The translations under genes were made by a program, and so were the position numbers. DNA of 64,000 nucleotides, from contig OU612068.1 in assembly GCA_914767715.1 (NCBI GenBank), forward strand, positions 5,954,001-6,018,000, given 5' to 3'. Below are positions 12,801 to 24,401 of the stretch, piece by piece. Position 1 is the first letter of the stretch, and the number at the start of each line of letters is the position of its first letter. This DNA is from Membranipora membranacea. Its lineage: Eukaryota > Bryozoa > Gymnolaemata > Cheilostomatida > Membraniporidae. The notes under the pieces are model-generated. The model ran no database searches, was not told where the DNA came from, and was given only the letters and a program-made list of their open reading frames with translations.

Positions 12801-15800
12801 GGATTACTAAAGATGACATCAGCAAGCCGTCTGACTTCCGTCACGTTAATCATATCGGCTGGGATCCTAATTCTGGATTTGACGTAAGATCAGTACAAAT
12901 ATAATATAATGGCATCCTGCTGCCGCCCTACTTGTGATTTAATTGTTTACAAGCGGAATATTGTGACGAATTATTAAATATTTATAACCATTATATGATT
13001 ATTATTACTGTATCACCGATAATAACATAATCACTTATCTACGAAGTGCGATGTGGAAATCAGACCAAATTAGAAGACAACTCCAAAAACCAGGATACGC
13101 CTACTGATATTTAATCGCTACTCTACTGCTTCGCATAGTCAAGGCTAATAAGTCCTGATAGAAGAAGTTCCTGTAGAAGTGAACTCAGAAATTTCTGAAT
13201 GATTTGGCGCACAAGTGGTTTTTTTTATTTGCTCAATTTTACCCTTATATTTTACTTCTTTTTGTACAGATTAACAACCTGGATTCAGACATGAAGTCCC
13301 TGTTTGATATGGCCGGAATATCAAACGAGGTCCTAGAAGATGAGGAAATGAGGAGTAAGATTTACGATGTGATCGAGAAACAGGGAGGTTTGGACGCAGT
13401 CAAGCAGCAGGTTAACCGCCGAGCCCCGCCACAGGCTCCTGCCCCTCCTGCTCCCAGCAGAGGTAAGGTTTAGTGATGTGACTGATGTCATCACGCGTTA
13501 AACCTTCCAGGACTTAGCGAAAATAAACCTTGCTGCTATTTCCTGCTCTTTATGACACTCATCGCCCACCGCTACCTCTTCCTGTTTGGTTCGGTTCTGA
13601 CACCATTTTCTTAGTGCTTAGCCCTTTTTGATAAGCTGCCCATCAAAATAGCTGAGATTTCAGAAGATTGTCGATTGCAAAGTTGGGCTGATTTCCCTGT
13701 GTTGTCAAATATCCGTATGACCGTGACTTGGCTTAACGTGGATAAAGCCACCTGGGTTAACAGGATTTGAAATTTACCACACTCCAAAACTTGTTTTTGT
13801 CGCATTGAAGAAGAATCCTGAAGATGTTGTGCCATGGAAAGCTTTGATAAGTGGTCCTTTTGTTGCTCAATCAGAAAGCTGTATTCCGGAGTTCTTTAAA
13901 GATTTTTTATATTGATGTGGTGAGATCGGTCTTATAAATCAAGTTTGAGTTCTAATTTAGACAAACAAGCCCCGATTTCCAGGGACCTAACCAGATTAGC
14001 GTCATTGCTCAATTGTTCCAAAACCCTCAAATCCATATTATGTCAGATTTAAATTTATTTTCAACTTTTTTACCTGTGACTCAATCTAAATTTTCACAGG
14101 ATAATTATTAATCACAGAAAATTACCCTTTATTTACTTCATAATTGGTTTGCCAAGATATGTTGGGTGTGTAGCTCGGTGAGAACATGGTTGATCCTCGT
14201 TTATCCGCTAATTATCCAGGCAAATCCATTATTTACCTCTTGACAATCCGTATCTCGGTCTGATCTGGCATTCCAACTGGCTCTGGGTTTTCCAAACACT
14301 ACTTGACATGATCTTTTTTCACCAGGTAATGTTTGAATCTCTTTACCGCCTGGCACTTGTAAGGCTTTGTGATTCAATACCACAAAGTCTGGTCACAAAG
14401 GCAGTACTAGGTATTCTGGCTAACTTGACCATGGTTCTCTAAGGTAAAGAGGCTGCTTGCCTTCTTTGCATAAACAAAGCCCACTCAACTACGCTGTACT
14501 CGAAAAAGTTCAGAACCACCCAAAGCACTTGTATAATTAAGTGCTATTGTGTCTATTAAGCTTTCCTGGTTGTTTTGGGCGGGTCTGGTCTGCAGTCAAA
14601 GCGTTGCGGTTATTAATGGCACGATACAGAATTGGCCACGCAGGTTCTGACTTGTCTTGCGTCCTGCTTGCTTCCCATTTAAGGATTAAGATAAGGTCGA
14701 TTGCAGTTTAGGAAATATATGACTCTATAACATTACCTGATTATGTACATTTTTTGAAGAGTTGAGATGCCATGATTGATTGATAAGGCTCTTTTCTCTC
14801 TCAACCTGTTGGATTCAATTAATTAGTTAAATTCTGGGAAACCAAAAGTAGGAGTCGATGAATAAATATTAATTATACTGACTTCTGGTGAGCCAAGGGC
14901 CACTGAGACACAACAGATTTGGCACCACAGATTTGGCGACAAAACTTTGCACCAAGTGGCACGCAGCTCTCATCCCTACGACTAGAATTGCATCAGGTGA
15001 TGACAGTATGATCCTGTTCTTAGTTTTTAAATCACTGACGTGTCTAAGTTGAACGAGTCTGACATGACATTTCCGTGTCAAGAACCGACACCATCCAATA
15101 AGTTGTTGCAGATGGTGCAGAAATCCTCACTGCCCAGTACGACCATCTGGACAGTATTGTTATCTGCACTGTTGTGGCTTGGCGACAGATTTTAGATCAC
15201 CCAGCCATAAGCACAGTGCACACAAAGAAGGTGTTATTCACAGGATTATCCTGGTGGCTTATCTCCCAATTAGTGTTTATAGGCTCCTGCTTGTAGTTTT
15301 CTTACTGTCTAATCTGACAATCTTAGAGAATTACAAGTATATAAAATATGTGACTGTTTGATGTCATATTGTACACTCTGTCAACATCAATCGGTGGTAA
15401 TTTCAGAGAGCAGGTTGCTCTATCTGCGTGCCATGGCTTATCTCTGTAGGAATCTAGCAGTGGCATGTGACTTGTGTTTGTCAAAGATTGATTTCAGGGC
15501 CGTCTAACATTCCTAACATAAATCTGTAGATATGTAATTTAAATTATCTCAATGTATTTTATGTTTGCAGGTCATCAGTCTAGAGATTTACCACCACCCC
15601 CACCAGCTAGGGGTGGAGGAGCACCCCCTCCTCCCCCTAGCCGTCACTTACCACCCCCACCTGTTGGCCCCCATGGTGGTGGGGCTCCTCCGCCGCCTCC
15701 ACCATCCAATAGGACAGCCAGAGGGAAGCCTCCACAGATGGCCCCTCCACCACCTCCCCCACCTAGCGGCAGAACCAGAGCTGGTCTCCCACCACCACCT

Positions 15801-17996
15801 CCTCCCATGGGTGGTGGTGGTCCTCCACCACCGCCTCCTCCTCCCCCTGCAGGTGTCCCTGCTCCTCCTCCTCCACCACCTATGGGAGGCCCTCCTCCAC
15901 CTCCGGCAGCACCGAGCGGTCGAGGAGCTCTGCTGGCTGGTATACAAGGTGGAGCTAAGCTGAAATCTGTAACCGCCGGTCAGGGTGTATCAGCTCCCGC
16001 CCCCGCTGCTACTGGACGTGACGCGTTACTCGACGCCATCAGAAACAAGGACAATAAGCTTAAAAAAGTAAGTGCAGTCAGATTGACAGATAGATGCCTA
16101 AAATTTGATTGATGACCACAGAGAGTTTCGTACCACCTTACGCTCTCGTACTAAATATACCCTAAAAGTGTCAGGTGCTAATGTTATTACTCTTGTCTAG
16201 GAAAAGAAGAATTAGTTATTTTGACGGAGTGACAGCAGTGCTTGAGACTAGATTAGAATTCAAAGTGACATCCTCAAAATAACCACGAACAATTGCTGTA
16301 CCATCGATGCTAAATAGTTGTAAATATCTTAGATCAAGGAAATGCTTAATCTGCAATTATGCTGAACATTAGCAAAAACATCTCTCATCTGATTGGCTAA
16401 CTGAATTTACAGGTTTTTGTCTATTTTTGGAACAAGTGGATCATCATTAAATCTAATTAATAAGCTTAATTTATTGTCTGCATATTATGAGATTAACTAC
16501 CACAATGCAGTGTAATCTGGGTGGTTCAAACAGAGGCATGGGAGTCTTCTGGCACGAAATGATACCAACGTTACAAAGCACTCAGTTTAGTGGAAAATGT
16601 GAACCACATGCCGTGGTTATGTTGTTTTGTTTTATTGCTTAGTCAGGGCTGGGAAGTTTGTCTCTACCTCACAGGAAATGAAAACACAACCGCTGCCTCA
16701 AGCTTTTATACAACAAAGGAAACCAATTTTGTGTGGCATCATTGTCATTAAACGAATATCTAGTATTTTATTCACCAATTAACGACATAAAAATACTACA
16801 TAAGGCCTGTTGTATTCATCAAAATTTGGTTCTCATCCAAAAGTGCTCATGGCTTACTATTGTAAGAGATATCATGATCTACTATTGTTTTCATGCTTTC
16901 TCAAGCTTGCCAAAAATAATCATTTAAAGAGTCCACTATAAGATCTTGAGCTGACAATAGATCCAATCTTATCTCATATTTTGATGATATGGTTTCTATG
17001 AATTAATTAACATAAAATCATTTCTTCACTGTTTTTCAGGTGGAAGTTGACAATAACCCCCCTCCTCCACCAGAGAGCTCAGCTGCAGGTGGGGGTATAC
17101 TAGACGCCCTCATCAATGTGATGAGTCAGAGAAACCAGGCTATCAATCCATCAGGTTAGAATCTAATGTCACCTGCTTACATTATGAACTTTGGCTTAGC
17201 TGTAACCCTGGGACTACACCTAACATTCCTTGGTCTATTAACATTATGTTATTAATTTCTCCAATCTGATTTTGGACAGTTCAGCGTGTCATCAGCATAT
17301 AATTAAAAAAATTCCCAGAATCATACTTTAATGGTTTCGGCGAAAATGGAGGATTTAGGAAATCTTTCACCTTATATCTGTAAAATCTGGGCAATTAAAA
17401 GTTTTGCTAGGATAGAGTTAGGAAGTTGGCCATTACTCTCCTGTGTAGGAACACTCCACTGGCGGTTTCCCTTTTCCTTTTTTATCCCATGCAGAATTTT
17501 TTCTCAAAATTAAAAGTGTGTAATCTATATCCTTCCCAGATTACATTTGATATATGTGTTAGTTTTACAACGGAATGTTTATATAATGTGTGCGTTGGTG
17601 TGATGACATTTGTACAACCCTTTGATGTAAATCTCTTTAATTTACATCTGTAGTGGTTGGTGAATATTTTTTGCATTTTATGATGCCGTAGGAGTGTTGA
17701 CCAACTTGAGTGTCCCATGTTATGCAGGTATTGCGTGAGAAACTCCTTTGTTACTCAATTAAGGTTCTAAATTTGGAAATCTTGGTGAACTTTGGAAAGT
17801 GATGTTGTTCTTGTCCAACATGTCAGAGACCTGCTGATAACAAATCTAGGAAACCGTTGGGTTTGAAAATAGCCTTATCACTTCCAACTTGAAAAGCATA
17901 TTTTACTGTGGATAACACTTGTTTATGCTCATATTTTCTGCAGATGACAGCGATGATGATGGTGATGATGACGATGACTGGAGCGATGATGATTAA
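860..17996 (+). CDS. WASL: WASP/N-WASP family actin nucleation-promoting factor, 5' partial
   Basis: Activates Arp2/3 complex in the cytoplasm downstream of Cdc42. Eight exons, phases consistent: 860-946, 6190-6292, 6801-6905, 12729-12883, 13270-13462, 15571-16067, 17040-17154, 17944-17996 (435 residues plus stop). Exons 1-2 encode the end of the WH1 (EVH1) domain (LEWEQEMYNQFKYKEPRDAF; later SFADQNEARDF). Exons 4-5 carry a lysine-rich stretch and the Cdc42-binding CRIB/GBD (HVNHIGWDPNSGFD, then LFDMAGISNEVLEDEEMRSK). Exon 6 is a proline-rich region followed by two WH2 motifs (GRGALLAGIQGGAKLKSV; GRDALLDAIRNKDNKLKKV). Exon 7 is the central motif (GILDALINVMSQRNQAI) and exon 8 a short acidic tail with one Trp. 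The start codon and most of WH1 lie left of the window. Two introns exceed 5 kb. Two WH2 motifs match N-WASP rather than vertebrate WAS. Confidence 0.95.
947..6189 (+). other. Large WASP intron
   Basis: About 5.2 kb between the two WH1 exons. No coding exon or RNA gene recognised. It contains a degenerate 51-bp-period repeat near 5247-5324, a short palindrome at 5350-5363 and a hairpin at 3098-3120 (arms CTGTGAGC/GCTCACAG). Confidence 0.7.
5247..5324 (+). repeat. Two-copy direct repeat, 51-bp spacing
   Basis: A 27-bp segment at 5247-5273 recurs at 5298-5324 with about 23 of 27 positions identical; both end in TTGAGTCAC. It looks like an old local tandem duplication inside the intron. Confidence 0.55.
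7864..7893. mobile_element. Micro-palindromic insertion with 7-bp direct repeats (CRCAGAGTA type)
   Basis: A 30-bp palindrome, perfect over its inner 26 bp (arms CAGAGTAAGGATA / TATCCTTACTCTG), starts CG and ends TG. It is flanked immediately by TCCCTAT at 7857-7863 and 7894-7900. The arm CAGAGTA/TACTCTG is shared with the element at 62175-62196. No coding capacity. Confidence 0.7.
8204..8449 (+). other. Orphan open frame, possible exon or gene relic
   Basis: An 81-codon open stretch ending in TAA, preceded by an AG at the end of TGACTACTGAG that could serve as an acceptor. The translation is protein-like (GTSAILSPGSTVQPGTESPP; RRFSSTETQRNILPIPR) with a Gly-rich beginning. It does not fit between WASP domains and matches no family I recognise. 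It may be a terminal exon of an alternative transcript, a nested gene, or a retro-inserted fragment; chance openness is not excluded. Confidence 0.25.
12259..12280. mobile_element. Micro-palindromic insertion (CAGAGAC type)
   Basis: Arms CAGAGACTA / TAGTCTCTG separated by TATC. Flanks TTAAGAC (12252-12258) and GTAAGAC (12281-12287) agree at 6 of 7 positions; shifted by one, TAAGACC is repeated perfectly. The element starts CA and ends TG like the others in the window. Confidence 0.6.
13463..15570 (+). other. WASP intron without further features
   Basis: About 2.1 kb between the CRIB and proline-rich exons. Nothing recognisable beyond a direct repeat CACAGATTTGGC/CAGATTTGGC near 14905-14935. 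Confidence 0.6.
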
Positions 17997-18322
17997 GCTG
18001 CCGGTACTCTTTACGCTGGCCTCATTCAGTCAAACTCTATCATACACATTCTTACAGCATGCGCAACTCTAACCAACCGCTGACACATTATGCTGGCTAA
18101 AGACATTATCGGGTCGATCTGCTGGTTTTGATAGCAAGTTCCAGACCATAAGCCACCAGCTTTTCCTGTTCCTCATACTACCTTCACCGATGCTTTCCTC
18201 TCAGCTGCTACAAGTATTGGTGTAGTGAGTCATGCATTGTTTCTTGCTTTGTAATTCCATAGGAATGTAGTTGGTGACCTGTATGAGCTGTAACTGGTGA
18301 TCAGTTGTTGGTTGAATCATGG

Positions 18323-18328
18323 AATAAA
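18323..18328 (+). terminator. Poly(A) signal of the WASP gene
   Basis: AATAAA lies about 330 bp after the WASP stop codon and is the first good signal downstream. Assignment is by position only. Confidence 0.5.
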
Positions 18329-19105
18329 TGGCTGGTTACTGGGACATCAAATGTCACTTTACTTGGCTGCTACCAAATTTGGAAAAGAATAATTTGCATA
18401 TATTACACACTATCATCATTATATAACAGTACCTGGCCTCACGCTGGTCAGGGCATACAAATCTTTTTCGGATCAATCACGATTATAGTCCATCCCAACA
18501 TCTATCCACTGATAATAACTAGTGTTCCAAGGTTTTACCTTTGTCAAGGAGTTAAGTGTCAACTTGTTTTTACAGCTATCAATCATCTATTAATCATATT
18601 CTCCCTGTTAAATTATACACTAATATTCTATTTTTTTTTCTACTCCTGGATGAAACAAAACCTCATACATATATGCAAATACACACAACCTAATGATAAC
18701 CACCACAATGGTGCAATTTATAATTGCTGTTTACAGTGCGTAAGTTGATACAGCACCACATAAGAGTGTGGAAATGATGCAACACCGCCAACATGTCTGT
18801 GTGCCAGTTTTTTTTCTGCCTGATCATCCCTTCCTGCACCTTATCAATGCGTGGATGTTTATAATCTGGGCTTGCTAGCTGCGGATGTAAGTTTTCAAGT
18901 GGATATTGCATTATATTGTTGCTGGTCAGTCATCTTGGAGTAGTTGCCAGACATAGAAGATATATAATGTAATGGTATGCAAATAGATTCTATATGGCCA
19001 AGATTGTGCTTCCGTCAGATTTCCTGGATCTCAATCGAACTTTCTTAGCATATATTGACCACTGATGGGGTCATGGTGGCTGATGAAGTTTAACTTAAGT
19101 CTAGA

Positions 19106-19130
19106 CAGGGAGTTTGTCCCCAACTCCCTG
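19106..19130. mobile_element. Micro-palindromic insertion (CAGGGAG type), weak flanking repeat
   Basis: Arms CAGGGAGTT / AACTCCCTG with a 7-nt loop. It begins CAGGGAGTTTG like the copy at 22965. Flanks GTCTAGA and GTCAAAA agree at only 5 of 7 positions, so a target-site duplication is possible but decayed. Confidence 0.45.
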
Positions 19131-20539
19131 GTCAAAAGTGTTGAAATATGGAATTGTCCTTACTTGGCTATTCAATTTTTTGGAGAGGTAACTCCAAAGC
19201 TAGTGACTCCTTGGTGAAAAACTTAGCATTTCAGGCGTGAGATGGTTCGCCTTACCTGGGTAACAAAGCTCGAGTGCAACCATATTGAGAAATTTATATA
19301 TAGATAACATACTCTACCTCCCACCTCAGCCGTAATATGCGCTTATCATTGTTCAGTCAACCTCATACTAGCAAAACAAGCTCAAGCTTAAATATGTATG
19401 TTGATATTAGTTACCTTAGGTTATGTCGCGCAATCATTAAGTACCAGGTACCAATAACTCCAAAATACATATGTTGCTGAGTAGTAGTTTGAGGGGTCAT
19501 ACGATTAACCACGGATTTATGCTGCCTGCATTCGATTGCGCGGCAACCTACATGAAAAGTTGGGCAAACTATTGTAGTTTTCTAACAAATCGCGCAGTCA
19601 GCACTCCGATCATACTGAATATTTAGACCAATGATGTCACAAGTGCTGTTTTTCTTTGGTGAGACTGTGGACCGCTTGCTAACATCTGATTTTTCATCTC
19701 CATTCATTATGACTTTGATGATTTCCAATGATGGTACTCGCAATACATATTTATCTGCATATATTAAAGTCCCCACTGCACTGTCTTCTGTTCTGCTGAG
19801 TGTTCTGAGCCTGAGGTGTTTATTTCAATTTAGTGAACTTTGTGTCACTGGCTACGATTTATTGGTGTTACTGAACCGCGTGAAACAGTAATAAAAGAGG
19901 TGAATAATCAGGTGCAGGTAAAGATGTTAAAAAAGTGCCTCAATATTAGCCGTCATAATCAATTTAACTACTTTAATCTAATAATTACTCAAACTAATCT
20001 CAATCAATTAATTACTCAATTAGAAGTTAATCAAGAAAATAAAGTAATAAGGCTTACCAATGAAGTTCCCTAATCTTATTCAAATTTACCTTTGCCCAGA
20101 AATTAATAAACATTTTAATGAACGGCGGAGCATTTAAAATTACATTTACAACATGAATCATCGCAGAGCTCCAGAGGGCAAATAAGGTATTACACTCACA
20201 GTGTCACATACACAGTGCATCCAATTGGGCACGATAGCTACAAAGCCCCAAACGCACCAAAGCCATACAATGACAGCCCAATTAGCATGCACACCCAGCG
20301 ATTGGCAGGACAAATCCAGCGGCTCAACGCAGCTACACTGAGGTAAAACAACTCCTTAAAAAGGTTATCAATCACCAGCCATACATGGAGCTGACCCAAT
20401 ACAATGGGTTACTAAGGCAGCCACCTAGGATTCATGTGTGTCTGTAACTCATATCACAAATCAGATGTTAGCACAACAACAGTACCTCTATTTATAGAAA
20501 TATTCCGATAAACATCCTCTCTGGAAAATATCTGCAGCA

Positions 20540-21400
20540 AAGCAACCAGGTGAGTGCAGGCCAATATCACTATTATGTCATCTTGGTAAGGTCGCAGAAG
20601 ATTTTATTTTTTCAAAAACTAAAAGCTATGTAAAATGCAAACTAAAATAAAACCAGTTTGCATATAGACACAAACATAGTACAACAGAATCTTTGTGAAG
20701 CCTGGTGACAGTTGATGTGCTGCATTGTACAACAACAAAAGTCATGTTTCAGTAGTAATGATTGACATGTCAAACGCATTTGACCTTGTGGACTGAATTC
20801 TATTGTTTTGAGATAACAACGCCTGGATATAGTCTGCTAAACACTAGATGTTACTTGACTGCCCTAGGCTTGTGTATGGTAGATACCCTATACCCTTATC
20901 CGCCGTTGCCACCAACTTTCTTTTGAAGAGCCAGAAGGGGATCTTTATACTGCATGCATGCCCACAGTAGACCTCCTGTATATATGGTCCTGAATAGCTG
21001 ACAGCTTGTCTAACGGCATTAAATGTATAACAGTGTGAGAACGGACTGTTACCATTGACACTCCAAATCAACAATAAAGTTTGGTGACAATATTACAATG
21101 AAGATATCCAACGCTAACTGATAAAGCTCACCCTGACAAGTTCACAGCATGATGATGATGACAGGCTAATTTCGACTGTAGTGAAAACTTCACCAGTCAG
21201 CAAACTTTTTGGTGTCTCTGCTGAGCATGTAGAAGATGATGTCTGATGAACCAGCTACAAACTATTCATCATGTGAAGACTCAAGCGTCTCTCTGTGCAT
21301 TTAAGAAACGCTTATTTTTTACTGCTCATATGCTGTCAGTTGTAACATCATCTCTTCAGGCTGGTCTACATTAGTATCTGATGGTAGCATGCAGAAAAAA
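20540..21400 (+). mobile_element. Degenerate non-LTR retrotransposon (reverse transcriptase relic)
   Basis: Conceptual translation with stops and frame changes retains reverse-transcriptase landmarks in order: CRPISLLCHLGKVAEDFI, then QFAYRHKHSTTESL, then VMIDMSNAFDLVD. These match the PISLL, F-x-HST and the S-x-AFD blocks of non-LTR (LINE) reverse transcriptases. A later piece (CAFKKRLFF) resembles the C-terminal tail seen in some LINEs. The catalytic YADD block was not found. No intact frame; a dead 5'-truncated or internally decayed copy. Limits are approximate. Confidence 0.6.
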
Positions 21401-22964
21401 CTAGTGTTTCAGTTTGAGTTTATGTTGTCAAAACAACAAGGGGAGGGCAGTAAAACATTGCCAAAGTCCTAGGTTTTGGGGTAGACCTGTTCTCACTGGT
21501 CAAGATAGATCATATCTTACAACTATATGGTTAGTTGTGCACTCATGTGCACAAACAAGATAACTCCATAATTTGGTTTACTCTCTGGTGAGTGGTCACT
21601 GGGAGTATTTATCAGCCAATCAGCAACAAGAAATCCATAGAGAAGAGATTTAATTGACTCGCCAGATTTTTGGTGTGGCAAATGAAATCAAAACAGTGAG
21701 AAGAAAAAAGTCACACCCTCAGCCCAGTCAAGGTAAGAAACCTGTTTTACTGTGTCTAGTCTTGAGTGATGCTGCCTATGCTCGGATAATATATGTGTAC
21801 AGTTCGAAAAAAATACATCTAGCTTATATGGAAATTGAGTGGTAAAAGGGTCTTATTTTATCTCACATTGATTGTTGCACCACAGTGCAGTGGGCTCTCT
21901 CTGGCTCTAAAATTATTTTGGCTGCCTAGCCCTAGCTATCTATCTACACTTTGAAGGAAGATCACAGTACCACCTATCAGATAAATAAATAGAGCATATG
22001 CTGTAACTCCTGTGGACTCAGTGGTGTAATCATCAGTAGGTAAATTTTGAAAAACCTATAGTTGACAAAAGTGTGATGAATACACATTGACTGTATTTAT
22101 GTTAATCAATAGGCAATAGCAGGTGCTGAGGAGGGCCCCGGGCCCTTGTGTTATATGTAGGGATTGTGAAGGGATTATACTGATGTACCTGTTTTCCTGG
22201 GGAAATTTCTGCATGTTATAAGGTTTAGAGTTCATCAACACATTTAAACTCCTAAAACATGTGAGCTATCCTTCAGAGCCACGGCCCCCCTCGAAACATA
22301 CCTCTGGACAAATAACAAGCAACTACAAATTCTAAATTGGTTGCTGAGGGGTATTGACCTTGTGAAAACTCGCTGTCGACAAGTTCATAGCGTCTCATCT
22401 CAGATGGATATTGCTCTAAAACTCCTTAAAACTGCCTCAATTTTTAAATTTGACCAGTGTTCAATGTCAAAGGGATTCAAAGGTACACTGTACTGAACGT
22501 AACTTTGAGTTACCCCGTGGATGTTGCAAAACAATGATATAAGATGCCGGGCTTAGCAAACATCACGTAAGAGAGTACCCACTAGCTCCCTGATTGATTG
22601 GGAGCCTGTAGAGGTAAATTAAATGGCTATTAAATATTCAGACGTGATAATTGTTGTTGGACACACATAATTAGGCAGTGTTTTTACTCTTTGCTTGAAT
22701 TCCCCTAAGCTGTCATAGACTCCAGTCAATGGCTGGCTGGTTCCTTTTGGTCTTCTAGACGAAGCCCTATTCAAACGACAAACCAGATCTAGTTCAAAGA
22801 TGCTGAAGTCATAGAAATGTTTGGTAAAATTATTGTAAGTTGAACATTTCAAAACAGTCTGCATGTTAAGAGTTATTTACTTCGGCACAAAGATTATATC
22901 CTTTATGAAATGTATAAATATGTCAGCTCGCTAGACTTCGCTATAACCAGAATCCTGGTGGGGG

Positions 22965-22988
22965 CAGGGAGTTTGGGTTATCTCCCTG
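22965..22988. mobile_element. Micro-palindromic insertion (CAGGGAG type) with 6/7 flanking repeat
   Basis: Arms CAGGGAG / CTCCCTG, 10-nt centre. Flanks GTGGGGG (22958-22964) and GTAGGGG (22989-22995) match at 6 of 7. Shares CAGGGAGTTTG with 19106-19130. Confidence 0.6.
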
Positions 22989-23170
22989 GTAGGGGCAACT
23001 CGGGAGTTAAAATTAAAATGTAATAATTATCTAATGAAATTTCAAAATCCTTTAAAACAGTGCAGTTTGAAAGTTTTTAACTGTAATTTTAAATATATAT
23101 CATGCTGACGAAGTTGCTAGATTCCATGTGCTTAAAATTAACATTATTTTCAAAATTTGTCTTTATTTTC

Positions 23171-23486
23171 AAACTATGCACTTACCCTATAGGAGTTTAA
23201 TTTAGCTAGAGTTTAATTTCACTAATACTAAATTTCGCTAGTAGGCTAACTAGTGATAATTAAAAAAAATGTCCAAGCTGGGATTCACTTAGACCACTAC
23301 ACCACGCTAGCTTGTATGTTTAGGTATGGTGTATTCCTGTATAATTGTACATTGTTTATGAAACTATGGTGAGTGAGTTTAATTTAAGATACACTAAATT
23401 TCGCAACCTAGGCAACAATGCGAAAAGCAAATCCTAAATGCCGCGAAAACTAACCTCCTATAGGGTATTATAAAACTATGCACTTA
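23171..23486 (+). repeat. 14-bp direct repeats bracketing the MITE
   Basis: AAACTATGCACTTA occurs at 23171-23184, abutting the MITE, and again at 23473-23486, five bases beyond its right TA. It is longer than a Tc1/mariner duplication, so its origin is unclear. Confidence 0.6.
23185..23465. mobile_element. MITE with CCCTATAGGAG terminal inverted repeats and TA flanks
   Basis: 281 bp between CCCTATAGGAG (23185-23195) and CTCCTATAGGG (23455-23465), with TA on both sides (23183-23184 and 23466-23467), as expected for Tc1/mariner-like non-autonomous elements. Inside, a roughly 40-bp unit (GAGTTTAATTT ... ACTAAATTTCGC) occurs twice in direct orientation near 23209 and 23368. Between the units a minus-strand stretch reading TAGCGTGGTGTAGTGGTCTA resembles a tRNA A-box region. 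No coding capacity. Confidence 0.65.
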
Positions 23487-24401
23487 TCATAGAAATAAGT
23501 TATAAAAAGTCATAGTAAAATAATAATAAGTTTTGTTGTTAATATGCTGACATTGTTGACACAATGCCCTCAACAGTGAGGAGAGCTAGTTTTGTTTCTT
23601 GTTTGTGACAAAAGGCCCAAGTACCATGTAAAAGGATAGAAATATCTTTTCAATGGTCATCTTTGGAGGGCATTCCTCTTATGGCAGATCATTTTGAAAG
23701 AACTTTCTGAGCGTTTAAAAAGATAAGCGACTCTCCTCTTTTTGAAAAAAATGATTTAACAGCGCATAGCAACCTTGACAGTTATGGTAATCCTGAATTA
23801 GGGTGGTGACACTGTCTGTATCCAGTCGCTGGGCTATCAATCATGGCCACCAGCTCAGAGACTATAGGTATGACTAATTACGGGGTGTGACATGGTTCAC
23901 TGGGCTTGAATTAACTTTAAGCAACGCCCATCTAGGAAACCTGTTCAATCATTACTGTGATTTCACTGATGTGAAGTATGAATAAGTGTGTGCAGCGCCA
24001 AGTTGGCATTTCCCATGCATTGTGATTTTTCAGCGATAGGAAAATATCTTGTAACTTTCCTTGTAGTGACTGCAACCTCTGTAGTGTGATAGAATCGCAT
24101 CAGGGAATCCTAGACGAAGACAGAAATAGATTCAACCTGAAATGTGGGACTGAGCTCATTTGACTGGTTGGTAAGTGAAAAGCTTGGCATTTTATGAGAA
24201 CAAATTTTGATGGAGCTGTTCCCTTCCTGACAGTCATTGAATCTCTTATGAATCTGTAGCCTGTTGTGCATACTTGCTGGTAACCCGATAGAAGACCCAT
24301 CATTGAGTGATCCACACAGCTTTATTCTTTCATTTTCACCACTGATTTTTAACTTTTTCAGCAGTATTGGTAGGCCTACAGAGGGCTGCTGCTGAAGCAC
24401 C

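Larger units (their letters stand above)
18330..24100. other. Intergenic stretch with transposon relics
   Basis: About 5.8 kb between the WASP 3' end and the glycosyltransferase. It contains a decayed non-LTR reverse transcriptase (about 20540-21400), a MITE (23185-23465) and micro-palindromes at 19106-19130 and 22965-22988. No intact gene recognised; open frames here are short and unsupported. Confidence 0.6.

Noticed and set aside
15648-15947. Arg/Trp-rich open frame on the minus strand
   Set aside because: It is the antisense shadow of the proline-rich WASP exon.
18546-18567. CAAGGAGTTAAG...CAACTTG
   Set aside because: Ends look similar to 61413-61439 but the arms are short and there is no flanking repeat.
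18305-18748. 147-codon open frame just after the WASP stop
   Set aside because: It starts at the WASP 3'UTR end, has no recognisable domain and overlaps the poly(A) signal; composition looks noncoding.
21533-21552. Hairpin TTGTGCAC/GTGCACAA
   Set aside because: No flanking duplication and wrong end bases.
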